Assembly: GCF_000224145.3 (NCBI RefSeq)
Contig: NC_020172.2
Location: 563,001 to 627,000, forward strand
Source of the DNA: Ciona intestinalis
Taxonomy: Eukaryota > Chordata > Ascidiacea > Phlebobranchia > Cionidae
DNA length: 64,000 nt
Direction of reading: 5' to 3'
Numbering within the stretch: position 1 is the first letter of the stretch; each line of letters starts with the position of its first letter. Made by a program: the position numbers and the translations under genes. Below the pieces are notes generated by a model. The model saw only the letters and a list, made by a program, of their open reading frames with translations. It was not told the DNA's origin and did no database searches. Below, one piece after another: positions 49,273-60,140 of this stretch.

Positions 49273-49883
49273 ATGAAGGTTAAATTTTACTTCGTAAGTT
49301 TCTTATTCTTTTTATTGACAATGCTGGCTGAATGTCAGAATTTCCTGACAAGACAACCAGCACTACAATACAGGTAAGCTAATAGTGTAGCAAACTCACG
49401 AATATTTAACACGGAGTTAAGAACTTTATAAACACTCAAATAATATAGTAGGTTGGGGTAAAATAGGACACTTTTTGTACCTAAAGTCCAAATACCCTGA
49501 AGGTGTTTTAAACAATTTACAACGGTATATGGAAGTCGTAGGTATACGATTTGATAGTTCTTTGAAAGTTCTTTGTTTATTACCAAATAAGACAAGAAGA
49601 TAGAAAAAAAGCGCCCCGTTTCTCCCTACTCTACTATATATGTTTTTCGGTCGTCTGAATCGAATGTCGTATTTTTCTTTCAGGCCGGAGCCACCACTAC
49701 TGGTTCAACCAGCAACATGCAGCACGACAAACTGCACTTGGTCGTGGGGACCTTGCTCCAAATCTTGTGGCGGTGGAACGCGTACGGCTTCTTTAGATCA
49801 ATCTGAAGGCGCATGCGGTCATTGTGACATGCCTGCAGATGCAGGCCAATGTAACACAATACCTTGCTTGCCACCAATGCCAG
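49273..49883 (+). CDS. Secreted protein with thrombospondin type 1 domain (partial, runs into gap)
   Basis: Exon 1 (49273-49373) encodes a signal peptide (MKVKFYFVSFLFFLLTMLAE) and TRQPALQY. Exon 2 (49684-49883) encodes PEPPLLVQPATC and a cysteine-rich module with CTWSWGPCSKSCGGGTRT, the WxxWGxCSxxCGxGxxxR signature of TSP1 repeats, then ACGHCDMPADAGQCNTIPC. Phases join (2, then 1). The exon ends at a GTTAGT donor 58 bp before the 1000-N gap, so the rest is missing. TSP1 modules occur in extracellular matrix, protease and adhesion proteins; no more specific role can be given. Confidence 0.75.
49446..49638 (-). repeat. TAGTAGGGTGGGG element, copy 2 (reverse)
   Basis: TATAGTAGGTTGGGGTAAAA to CCCTACTCTACTATA, with the internal order reversed (AACGGTATATGG before TTCTTTGTTTATTACC). 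In intron 1 of the TSP1 gene. Confidence 0.8.
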
Positions 49884-49941
49884 GTTAGTTCTAACCTGTA
49901 TGCAGTACCTATGTTTTTCAATAAAAGCCGCAAGCCCAAGT

Positions 49942-50941
49942 NNNNNNNNNNNNNNNNNNNNNNNNNNNNNNNNNNNNNNNNNNNNNNNNNNNNNNNNNNN
50001 NNNNNNNNNNNNNNNNNNNNNNNNNNNNNNNNNNNNNNNNNNNNNNNNNNNNNNNNNNNNNNNNNNNNNNNNNNNNNNNNNNNNNNNNNNNNNNNNNNNN
50101 NNNNNNNNNNNNNNNNNNNNNNNNNNNNNNNNNNNNNNNNNNNNNNNNNNNNNNNNNNNNNNNNNNNNNNNNNNNNNNNNNNNNNNNNNNNNNNNNNNNN
50201 NNNNNNNNNNNNNNNNNNNNNNNNNNNNNNNNNNNNNNNNNNNNNNNNNNNNNNNNNNNNNNNNNNNNNNNNNNNNNNNNNNNNNNNNNNNNNNNNNNNN
50301 NNNNNNNNNNNNNNNNNNNNNNNNNNNNNNNNNNNNNNNNNNNNNNNNNNNNNNNNNNNNNNNNNNNNNNNNNNNNNNNNNNNNNNNNNNNNNNNNNNNN
50401 NNNNNNNNNNNNNNNNNNNNNNNNNNNNNNNNNNNNNNNNNNNNNNNNNNNNNNNNNNNNNNNNNNNNNNNNNNNNNNNNNNNNNNNNNNNNNNNNNNNN
50501 NNNNNNNNNNNNNNNNNNNNNNNNNNNNNNNNNNNNNNNNNNNNNNNNNNNNNNNNNNNNNNNNNNNNNNNNNNNNNNNNNNNNNNNNNNNNNNNNNNNN
50601 NNNNNNNNNNNNNNNNNNNNNNNNNNNNNNNNNNNNNNNNNNNNNNNNNNNNNNNNNNNNNNNNNNNNNNNNNNNNNNNNNNNNNNNNNNNNNNNNNNNN
50701 NNNNNNNNNNNNNNNNNNNNNNNNNNNNNNNNNNNNNNNNNNNNNNNNNNNNNNNNNNNNNNNNNNNNNNNNNNNNNNNNNNNNNNNNNNNNNNNNNNNN
50801 NNNNNNNNNNNNNNNNNNNNNNNNNNNNNNNNNNNNNNNNNNNNNNNNNNNNNNNNNNNNNNNNNNNNNNNNNNNNNNNNNNNNNNNNNNNNNNNNNNNN
50901 NNNNNNNNNNNNNNNNNNNNNNNNNNNNNNNNNNNNNNNNN
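49942..50941. other. Assembly gap, 1000 N
   Basis: Exactly 1000 N, probably a nominal size. It separates the TSP1 gene (plus strand) from the lipase-like gene (minus strand). Both are cut by it, so the true gap must hold many exons. Confidence 0.9.
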
Positions 50942-51061
50942 CTAATAATAATACATGGCCCACACTTAATACCTTGCATATACTGTAAAGATTAAACAAA
51001 AAATCTTCAGCATTATTGCCTGTGCATGGAGTAGGCCATAGTACAGTTACATATTTCTCAC

Positions 51062-52011
51062 CCAAAACCGTGCATGTCCGTGTTAAAAACTTCAACGTCA
51101 GTTTGGGTCCTTGTGTCCAAGTAAAACCTGGTGTTAACTTCTTCTGGTGATTGTGGCAGATAACCAACTGGTCGTTCAGTGGTATCACCCCATGGCGGGT
51201 CGTCTGTAAACGTCCCCAAACCGGGGTACGTTACAGTATCACCTGCAAGCATTTAAAAAACAGTCACTTTTAATAGGGTGAGGTATAATATGAGACGTAT
51301 GTTTATTCACTTTTCTTGTTTCTTTAAATGGTAAACAAAGTATGTTTCTAATTTTAAAACCGTGACTCTATACTCCGATAAAACGATATTTAGCACCTAA
51401 ATTCCCCGAAATGTTTGGAATTTAGGTGCTAAATATCCTACAGTAGTATAAAACGCTGGTGGGTGGATTTACTGAAAAATGAATACGGAAATAAGGTTGC
51501 TAAATTACAGTCACATGTTTGGCTTATTCTTTAGGCCTGTGTTTTACGTACACCTGCAAGCCTCTTTGTGTTCAGAACGTTATTATTATAAACCAGTATA
51601 GACCACTATAACCCAACCTATTGCTTTTCTATATTCATTCAACTAGAAAAAGACCATCTTTTTTAACCTAGTGGTAAAACTAAGTAAAGTGAGACCAAAA
51701 AAACAACTAAGTAACGCGAGGCAAAAGTGTCTGATTTATATATAGTAGAGTGGGGGGAGATGGGACACCTTTTTCAGCAAATTGTAAAACTGTATTCTCA
51801 CGACTTTCACAGACCGTTGTTAATTGTTACAAACTCGATTAGGATTTTTTGATATTATGAACTAAAGGTGTCCCACCTTCCCCCAACCTACTATATGCTG
51901 TAAAGTAATTCATTCATACAAAAAGAGTTATTTAACAGCAAAATGTCAAAGCAACTTACAATTTGCGAAATGCAGCGACAAAAGTACAACCACAAAGGCA
52001 CTGAGATGCAT
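51062..52011 (-). CDS. Pancreatic-lipase-like protein, N-terminal part only
   Basis: Exon 1 (52011-51960) encodes a signal peptide (MHLSAFVVVLLSLHFAN). Exon 2 (51242-51062) reads YPGLGTFTDDPPWGDTTERP, LPQSPEEVNTRFYLDTRT, ending at a GTGAGA donor. The pattern G-x-F-x-D-x-x-PW...RP...LP-x-SP-x-x-x-x-TRF-x-L-x-T is the mature N-terminus of the pancreatic lipase family (human PNLIP: CFSDDSPW...LPWSPKDVNTRFLLYT). The catalytic Ser-Asp-His region and PLAT domain would follow in the gap. Family call rests on about 60 residues but the match is specific. Expected role is secreted neutral or phospholipid hydrolysis. Confidence 0.8.
51273..51449 (+). repeat. TAGTAGGGTGGGG element, copy 3 (diverged, carries a hairpin)
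   Basis: Diverged left end (AATAGGGTGAGGTATAATAT) and internal GTAAACAAAGTATG. The right part is replaced by a long palindrome. Assignment is less sure than for other copies. Confidence 0.5.
51385..51437. repeat. Perfect 21-bp hairpin with 11-nt loop
   Basis: GATATTTAGCACCTAAATTC(C) at 51385-51405 is exactly complementary to 51417-51437. Lies in the intron of the lipase-like gene, at the end of a degenerate element copy. As RNA it would form a stable stem-loop. Confidence 0.9.
51742..51895 (+). repeat. TAGTAGGGTGGGG element, copy 4 (internally deleted)
   Basis: ATAGTAGAGTGGGGGGAGAT to CCCAACCTACTATA; lacks the AAACAAAGAA block. In the intron of the lipase-like gene. Confidence 0.8.
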
Positions 52012-53179
52012 ATCTCGTGTTATACTGTTACAATGCACACAAAATAGCTGTAACTGTTTTCGAAGTAAACCAGACCTCTTTTTATAAAATCGTGAAATAG
52101 ATAAACACATGTTGTTTTCACACGCCTTCTTTAGTGCAGCCAATAGGATAATGTCATGTCATTCTTAATGGTTCATAGGATGAGACTGTACAAAGAATTA
52201 ACCTAAAACATGTGTTTAATTACTCCTATGCAAACTAAATTAGAGTTTGTGATGGCAACCATATACAGAATTCAGCACTCTGTTATTTCGTATAAGATAA
52301 ACCAAATGTTGACGTATTCACGTCATGGCCCAATATTTGAACTAACTACCTTTTTTTAAATGAGGAAAGTTTTTCGTGTGGTCTACACACCTTTAGTTTG
52401 CCACCGCTTTTTATAAAGCAAGATGACAATTGATTTAAAAAAGGAGAGTTGGTCAAATTGAAACCGCATACCCCAAACATTACTACTGACTGTTTGCTAG
52501 CAAATAATTACATAAGGGTGTAGGCAGCGAAAAAAAAAAAAAGGCCCTTTAAAACTTGAAAAAACAAATTTTGCTTTTTTGTTTCCGCTTATTTGTGACG
52601 TACAGTAGGCATGGTACGTCACAATACACTTCCATATTTTACGCAATGATCAAACCAGTGTAAATAAGTCCTTGATTTGTTTTTGGCTTCTCTTTGTATG
52701 ATGGGGGTTTTTAGGATTAGGATATGGGCGAAACGAATTATGCCATTTCATTATAAAGGTGTCAGGCTGTCAACCTACCGGTTATCGAATGTTGTTTCCA
52801 AAAGTCTCGCCTATTAAAGTTAACGTAGTAAAAAAACCCAACTAGGAAACGATTATATCAGAAATATTTGTTTGTGTTTTTTTTTGTATAGAATAAGTAA
52901 ATTAATGAATGGAATTAGTTCGTATTGTAATAAATTTAGATATTGATTTAAATGCACAGGTTTTTGGGGTAAGATGGTTCGTGTTTTTATTCTCTTTTAT
53001 CTTCCTATCTGTGGTAAACAAGTAATATTTACAGAAATAAATACCCGTATCTCCACGCCTCTAAAATCGGCGTTTTTTGTTAAAAAGACAATTCGGAAGT
53101 CTGAGATATTGTGTACTAACAGTATCCATCTTACCCCACAGTATCATATATAGCTTTGGTGTTCACAGTTAACCCAAAA
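52012..53179. other. Intergenic region, lipase-like / TRIM-like (divergent)
   Basis: About 1.2 kb. No RING-coding exon is seen upstream of the B-box exon. Holds element copy 5 next to the TRIM-like start. Otherwise AT-rich and without recognisable features. Confidence 0.5.
52957..53150 (+). repeat. TAGTAGGGTGGGG element, copy 5 (GGGGTAAGATGG subfamily)
   Basis: GGGGTAAGATGGTTCGT at the left and CCATCTTACCCCACAGTAT at the right, with GTGGTAAACAAGTAA inside. Ends about 30 bp before the TRIM-like start codon. Confidence 0.7.
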
Positions 53180-56100
53180 ATGTTTTGTGGCGTATGCGGG
53201 GATTCCCAAGATGACGTTGCGTTTACTGTTTGTACGAGCTGCGCAAAAGTGATGTGCGCAGGTTGCCTTGTGGACCACGATCACGTGTTCACCGGGCAAG
53301 GGAAGTCTCATCATGGTTATCACGAAACTGCACAGTTAAACCACCTTTTAAAGTTCTTTATGGACGCAAACGTGAAAAGAAGTGTAAAGTGTTCAAATAA
53401 GCATGGTAAATATTTTATATATAGTAGGGTGGGGGAAGATGGGACATCTTTTCATTCCATTTTCTCGTCCCATTTTGTAGTAAACAAAGAACATTCAAAG
53501 AATTATAAAACCGTATCCTCCCGACTCCCACAGACCGTAGTTATTTGTTTAAAAAACGATCAGGGTATTTAGATATTATGTGCTAAAGGTGTCCCGTCTT
53601 CCCCCACCCTACTATATAGTAGAGTAGGGAAGATAGGGCACTTTTTAATTTTATTTTCTCGTCCCATTTGGTAGTAAACAAAGAACTTTTAAAAAATTAT
53701 ATTACCGTATCCTTATGACTCCCACTGGCCGTTGTTAATTGTTAAAAACAGCATCAGGATATTTGGATATTATGCGCCTAGGGTGTCTCATCTTACCACA
53801 CTGTACTAAAAATGTAGATGTACATGCCAATATAGTTTATTTCCATTGTACTTGCCGTGTTAAACTTTTCAAAATCTAAACGACGTTTTGTGTTTCTATG
53901 TTCGCAACAGCAGTTCGATCGATAAGTCACGCATTTTTAATAATTTGTACTTGCGTTCAGATAAAAGAGCCGATTATTTCTGTGAGGTGTGCCAAGAGTT
54001 TACGTGCCACACGTGTCTGGCGTTGGACCACCAACACCATGCCACGGAAAAACTTCGCGCATTCGAACCCCAAATACAAAGAGCGCTTTCCGGCTGCTCT
54101 GAGATGCTCACCAAAAAGCGTAAGTTTTAAATATTTTTGAGATGCGTGTAGTAATGTGGGGTAAGATGAATGTGGTTAGAACCATATAAGACTATATTTC
54201 CCATTCGTGATTTTAACACTTAATTTTAACGACCTTTTAAGCAGGGAGAATATGGCTGTATATTTCTGTAAATATGCTTTGATTACAACTAAATGGGACA
54301 AAAAAAGGAGATATAAACATAGACAGTTTTACCCCAACGTATTATAATTTGGGGAAGATGGATACCGTTAGCACATATATAGCCCCTATTTCGTAATCGT
54401 GTTTTTAAAAACTAACAAGGCTCTTTTTATACGCTCTTTTGAGTTGTGAGAATACGGTTATATTTGTAAATATTTTGTGATACCAAATGGGATGATAAAA
54501 GAGAACTAAAGCATAAACCATTTTACCCCAACTGACTATATATAGCTAAACCATAATTTGTTCGGAGTACTTTAAATATTTTTATTCTTACATAATCTCA
54601 TTACGGTGATAAAATGTTACCTTTTTAATAAAGTATTTATATTTTATATTTATCTAGGAAAATCCACGCTAAGATGCGCGAAATCATTACGTCAGAACTC
54701 GAACGAGGTTGATGACGTCATAGAAAATACGGAACGAACCATTCACAGGGCAGCAAAGGAAATTTTATTCCAAGTCAGTATATGAGGAACGTTTTCGAAA
54801 AGTCAAAAAGTATTCTGCCTTTTTTTTACAACATGACATAACGCAGTTCAAAAGTAAATGGTGCTCTTGCTAAAACCTGTAATATATTTTAACGTTTAGT
54901 CTACCATCCGACGAGACAGCAATAAGTTATCCTAATCCAAAACGCCTTCAAGCATAATTTTACCAGTTTTCGGCAACACTTCGCAAACGAGAAGAAATGC
55001 TGAAGCGAAAACTGACAACAGAGCTACGAAAGCGAAGCAACATTATGCGAGGGCAGGTGAAATGCGCCGAGTTGTTTGCCAACATATTTAATGAGGCGCA
55101 AGAGGTCGTGGAAGAGCTACAATCGTCAAAGTCAATACCGCTTGAGAAAGATCTGTTTGCTAACCTTGGAGTTTTAAATAAGTATGTATATATGGATAGC
55201 TCAAGGACAATACACTTAAAGGGAATTGCTTCAACCCAATGATCATTTATATAGGTTGTCTTAATTGAAAACCATGATAAAAGCCAAAACAACAATCACA
55301 AGAAATGATCAAAGCGAAAACAACAACCACCTACAAAGTTACATATGTGGTAACTCATAAGCGGGCAAGAGTTGTATAAAAAGAACACTCTTTTTTAACG
55401 ACTGATGTCGTTGTCCCGCCACTCGTGGGTAAATAAGTTACAGTCATTCATTTATAAATCACTCGAATACTCCAGAAAAATATGAGTTTTTACCATAAGA
55501 CATTTTTCTTAATCTGATCCTGACTATCATTTCAGGTTTGATGTCAACTACTTCATAAATAAACGCAGCAGCCAAACGTCACCGATGGATCTTCCAGAAA
55601 TGGTGAAAATACCAGATGTGGAAATGGAGGCTTTGTGCTCAAAGTTACTGTCTACTAAACCAATGCCATTACCAAGTATGTTCGCATTTTCAATACCTAT
55701 TTCTCATATTGTTAGCAGTTAAAACTATATAGGAGTTTCGCTATTGTTATTTACATTTAGGCGAGAAGCACCCCGGGCGTTACTATAGTGCAAACAAATG
55801 AACTCGAAAACGTTACCGTTTTAAGTGAAAAAAAATTATAATTATGCGCTCAGTTTATTAATCTGTCTTAAGTTTTCCTTTAAAGTGAGTCAGTTATTTG
55901 TAAAAAATGCTTTACGTCGATCATGTATTTAGACTGTCACGCAATAAAAGTTATTTTTATTAGAGATTTAGTTACGCATTATATAGCACTCTTATATACC
56001 ATTTGGTAGTAAACAAAGAACAATCAAATAAATATAAAACTGTATGCTCACGACTTCCATAGACCGTTGTTAATTGTTTAAAACATGATCAGGATATTTG

Positions 56101-58666
56101 GATATTGTGTGCTAAAGTTGTTCCATCTCACTACTATATGTATTTCTATATTTTCTAATCGTGTGTTAAACAAATAACAACGCTTAACCTCTTTATAGGG
56201 AACAGTTCAAACGGTCAACTGCCGGCGCAAAGACTTAGTAACTCCAGGCATGCTGTACCATATACAGGTGATGGGGAAGATAGCGTGGGCGAAACAGATG
56301 TTGAACTCGGCGAGTTTCAAGTCACTGGAAATCCTTCAAAGGTTTAAATATAAAAGTATAAGAATGAATGTAACTTGTTTATCTTTGCGTGTGCAGTAGT
56401 TGTAACTTACGCGCTTGATCCTATCGTAAAACATACTCACCATTTAGAAATATGTTTCAATAATTGTTTAACAGTTAAAACTAAAAATCAAATTAAGGTA
56501 TTAGTTATAGCATAGCCATTGTCTTGAAAAAAAATGATCCCCTACAGTGATCACCCACAAATTTACAACTCGTAATCGGGCATAAGGTTTGTGGAACAGA
56601 ACACCGGTGGTATAACGACTGTGTTTGCCTATCACGCGAAGAATACATTTAAGATACAATGATTTTTTAATCAAATCTGTCATTAAAATCTGTATTATAG
56701 TAGGGTGGGAGAAGAGGAATACCTTTTCATTCTGTTTTCTCGGTTTAATTTGGTAGTCCACAAAGAATTAGAAAACCGTATCTTCGTCACGACTCTCATA
56801 GACCATTGTTAATCTTTTAAAAAACACTTTCAGGATATTTGTATATTCTGTCATAAAGGTGTCCCGTCTTATCCCACCCTACCATACCTAGTGCTGTAAT
56901 TTTGTGTTTTTATTAAAATATGTTGCATGCAGTTGACCGTTCGAAGCAGCGACAGTGATTCTAGCGGTAGGGACCAACGGTATCGTGAGTTGAACGCTGA
57001 TATTCCTCACCGAGTGCATTACCCTTCCAAAATACACAACAAAGGCGAAAATGGTGGACATAGACGTTCAAGAACCGATTTAATAAATATTTTAAACGAT
57101 AGAACTATAACGGACCAGAGAGCGTTAAATAATCGCAGGCACTCGATGTTTGGAAACGGAAAAGGTAAAAAAATAGGTTTTTGTTTTGGCTACAAATATA
57201 ATGCGGGGAGGGATGGATAGAGCTAGCACATGATATACACTATTCATTTTTTTTTGTTTCATTTTAAACATTTTTACCAACTAACAACACTCTTTTACAG
57301 TATAATGAATATACGGTTGTAAAATTATGTAACTATTCATAGTTAACTACCAAATGAGAAGGATAAAAGAGAATAAAAACATGAACCATCTTATGCTAGC
57401 CTATACTATATACGATATTTTAATTAAACTTAACAGCAATTTGTTGTCATAGCTATTGAGTCGCATTCTCACACTAATTTGAGTGGAATGGTTACACATC
57501 AAAAAGCAGGGAATTCTGTGGTTGAATTAAAATCGAAAAGCACAAGTCGAATTGACACCGATGATGTAAGTTTTGATCCATTTCTGTTTTGGCTCCACTT
57601 CCCCGCGTTTTTATTGTAAAACCGTGGTATTCTACGAAAAAGGAACTTTAACAAGTGGTATAAAAAATAATAAAATGCGAAATTATTAACCAAAAGTACA
57701 AAAGAACTTTCGGTTAATAATTTTATTATTTTTTTATCTCACTTGTTTGAGCCAGTGTCAATACTGCATTTTTTGATGTGTTAAATGCTAATTCTATAAT
57801 TCAATTACACTGCGTAACGGTAAAAACAAACGCTCGGCTTAATCTTGATTTATAAAGTCATGTTTACTTTGATTTACAAGCATTAGATTGTAAAATATGT
57901 TAATAGAGTTTGTTTGATTGCTATTAAAAAAAAGAATAATAAAATCGCTGTCTAAATAAACTGCAGCAAAATATGCAGTTTTAAAAATTTTACAAAAACA
58001 CCTATATAGTAGGGTGGCGGAAGAAGAGACGTTTTTTGTTATTTTCTCGTCCCATTGAGTGGTAAACAAAGAACATTTAAAGAGTGATAAAACCGTATCC
58101 TTACGACTCTCATAAATCGTTGTTAATTCTTTAAAACGCGATCAGAACATTTGAATATTACGTGCTAAAAGTGTCCCGTTTACCCCACCCTACTATACCA
58201 ACTAATATTGAAGTTGTGGTAATACGTCTACCCTTGCCTATAAATCTGGGTGGTCTCGACATCTCATATAGAATAGTAAGTACATGGTTTTAAATTGCTA
58301 TTTACTATGCAGGTTTCAAGGCACAGGCATCGCGGGGAAGATTTTGAAGATACAGATAACGGAATTTATTTCAAAGCACCCCCAGTGTATGAGAAAAGAA
58401 CAAAACACGACAAAACAAAAGTTTCGCTGCACAACCAACCTCCTACCCGCGGTCGATCATCTCGGTATGACGTCATGAACGGTGACGTCACAATACGTTC
58501 GGGACATGTTATAAACAATACTGGTTTAAAACCGGTTAGTCGTTCAAGAAATTCGGACACGTCATACTACACGGAAAAAGAACGAAAGAAAGAGAAATTG
58601 AGATACTTCTTTTCAGCAAAAGAACAAATGTTAAATAATCCCAATTTAAAATCGACGCCTTTGTAG
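53180..58666 (+). CDS. TRIM-like B-box/coiled-coil protein without RING
   Basis: Exons: 53180-53405, 53961-54119, 54658-54773, 54967-55181, 55536-55675, 56199-56341, 56933-57164, 57453-57565, 58313-58666. Phases join, 565 residues. The N-terminus is a B-box1-like zinc module (MFCGVCGDSQDD, CTSCAKVMCAGCLVDHDH, about 1-60), followed by a B-box2-like module (KCSNKHG, FCEVCQEFTCHTCLALDHQH, about 70-108) and a helical coiled coil (about 150-240: RKREEMLKRKLTTELRKRSN). Residues 285-565 are polar and probably disordered (SSDSDSSGRDQRYRE, RHRHRGEDFEDTDNG). No RING precedes it and no NHL, filamin or B30.2 domain follows, so it is unlikely to be a ubiquitin ligase by itself. Start is the first ATG of the zinc module. 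Introns are full of the 190-bp repeat family. Confidence 0.78.
53421..53616 (+). repeat. TAGTAGGGTGGGG element, copy 6
   Basis: Near-consensus: ATAGTAGGGTGGGGGAAGAT to CCCCCACCCTACTATA, with CATTTTGTAGTAAACAAAGA inside. In intron 1 of the TRIM-like gene, directly followed by copy 7. Confidence 0.9.
53617..53808 (+). repeat. TAGTAGGGTGGGG element, copy 7 (head-to-tail with copy 6)
   Basis: TAGTAGAGTAGGGAAGATAG start, TTTGGTAGTAAACAAAGAAC inside, end CATCTTACCACACTGTACTA. Abuts copy 6 in the same orientation. Confidence 0.85.
54148..54347 (-). repeat. TAGTAGGGTGGGG family, copy 8 (GGGGTAAGATG subfamily)
   Basis: GTAATGTGGGGTAAGATGAA to TTTTACCCCAACGTATTATA. Reverse orientation (AACTAAATGGGAC near the right). 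Intron 2 of the TRIM-like gene. Confidence 0.7.
54350..54543 (-). repeat. TAGTAGGGTGGGG family, copy 9 (head-to-tail with copy 8)
   Basis: TTTGGGGAAGATGGATACCG to CATTTTACCCCAACTGACTA; shares subfamily features and orientation with copy 8. Confidence 0.7.
55328..55445 (+). repeat. SINE-like body repeat (family of 46928-47240)
   Basis: CCTACAAAGTTACATATGTG, GTAACTCATAAGCGGGCAAG and CCCGCCACTCGTGGGTAAAT match the repeat in the last GIGYF intron. In intron 4 of the TRIM-like gene. Confidence 0.7.
55996..56142 (+). repeat. TAGTAGGGTGGGG element, copy 10 (left end missing)
   Basis: Starts inside the element (CATTTGGTAGTAAACAAAGA) and ends TTCCATCTCACTACTATA. Intron 5 of the TRIM-like gene. Confidence 0.75.
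56530..56665 (+). repeat. SINE-like body repeat, diverged copy
   Basis: ACAAATTTACAACTCGTAAT, CGGGCATAAG and CCTATCACGCGAAGAATAC keep the order of blocks seen at 47110 and 55340. In intron 6 of the TRIM-like gene. Confidence 0.5.
56696..56886 (+). repeat. TAGTAGGGTGGGG element, copy 11
   Basis: TTATAGTAGGGTGGGAGAAG to CCCGTCTTATCCCACCCTAC. Intron 6 of the TRIM-like gene. Confidence 0.85.
57197..57411 (-). repeat. TAGTAGGGTGGGG family, copy 12 (diverged)
   Basis: ATAATGCGGGGAGGGATGG to ACCATCTTATGCTAGCCTAT, with ACTACCAAATGAGAAGGATA near the right end. Intron 7 of the TRIM-like gene. Confidence 0.6.
58005..58197 (+). repeat. TAGTAGGGTGGGG element, copy 13
   Basis: TATAGTAGGGTGGCGGAAGA to TTTACCCCACCCTACTATA with GTGGTAAACAAAGAACATT inside. 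Intron 8 of the TRIM-like gene. Confidence 0.85.
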
Positions 58667-60140
58667 TTCCCCTTATAATGAGTTGTCTATGTTTAGATAT
58701 ATTTGTTGTTTTTATGCTTATCTAAAGCTTGCATTTAACATTTTGTTAAAAAATAGTCGACTTTTCCATTTCTTTGAGTTTAGTTACCTATACTCGACAT
58801 AAAATCGTATTTTTTATAGCAAACTGTAATTAGTCTATTCTGCGTACAGCACAATTCAATTTGACACGCGGTTTCAAATCGAAACCTTCAGAACTCTGTT
58901 ATCGTAAACGGTTCCCCGTCAATTGAGGAATAATTTCAGGCTCCTGTTTCACTTAAATAATCGACCGTTTATGTGCGGCCAATACGGGAAGGTGGTTTTC
59001 CGCGGACTTATCCGTTTACCTACACCGCCCCTGAGCGTCACTACGTCATCAAAGCCAGAATGCAAATCTTCGCGCTGTAATTGGACACTTGAAAGTGATA
59101 CGTCCGCCAATTGGTCGGCCTTGCATTTGAAATTTGCGGACATGCCCGGCCCTAATTCGATTGATCTAAATTCGGTAGACTTGTCTCAATTTGAACGGAG
59201 ATATGAGGACAGTTATTATAGTTATTCCGAAATGGCTTTCATAACAAAAATCACAATTGTCAAAATATATGTTCCGAAATGGTAGTAACGATTATTCCGC
59301 TTTTCCTTTAAAACGATTTACCCAAAATAAAAACGAGGCTTTATGAAAAACCTTTTTTGCTATAGTTTTGTTGACCATTTTGGTTGTTTTGTTGAGAAAT
59401 CAAATATGCAAGGCCGCGAGTCCATATACTTCGGCGCCGCCACAGTCATCAAACGCGGCATTAAAATTTCATATGCGACTGCGTACACTGTACACTTTCT
59501 CATCGCACTCTGTTGTCACAAAACACCGCTGCTAAATACCGTTTGCTCCATTTTATGACCACTTCGCTTCAGATTTGCAATGAATATTAATTCACAAAAA
59601 AAATCGCAAAGCCGTGCTGTCTCGTACATCGTATATTCGATTATTTTAGTGAGATAAATGTGAAACCAGAGACAGGAAATTCGTTTAGGTTTATAGCACA
59701 TATTTTTTTGTTGGTAAAATTACCTTAGATACCTAAACAGTTAAACACACGCTATTTATTCAGACTTTTTCAAAAATAATTTTTTTGCGTGAAGGGCCCT
59801 TTGTACAACATGATTCTTTTAACTAAACGCAACATTACTTTTAAATTTCTTCCAAATGTTACGTAAACTAAACAAAGTCGTATAAATTATTAAACGCTAT
59901 CACTTTATTGCACTTTAAATATGACAAACTTGTGCAAAGAGCTTCTGTACATGAATATATGCATGTGTGCACAACGTACAAAATGGCCGTGGGAAATGCA
60001 TGAGCAAGTGCCGTTGCACAGAATACGAAATGAAATACCTATCACCACGTGTTTTAAAATGCAATAATGAGAAGGCTGTTATGTTATGTTTTATTTTGTT
60101 GGTCTGTTCAGCTAATGTCTGCGTATTTAATATCAGCTGC

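Noticed and set aside
49680-51188. Frames of 350-500 codons across the 1000-N gap
   Set aside because: Artefact of N; only the spliced TSP1 and lipase exons at the edges have coding support.
53421-53808. CRISPR-like or regulatory direct repeats in the TRIM-like intron
   Set aside because: The repeats are two adjacent copies of a 190-bp inverted-repeat element seen many times nearby.
58923-59285. 120-codon frame upstream of Dll as a gene
   Set aside because: No motif, no signal peptide, no splice context; more likely open by chance in a higher-GC block. Kept only as a possible regulatory region.
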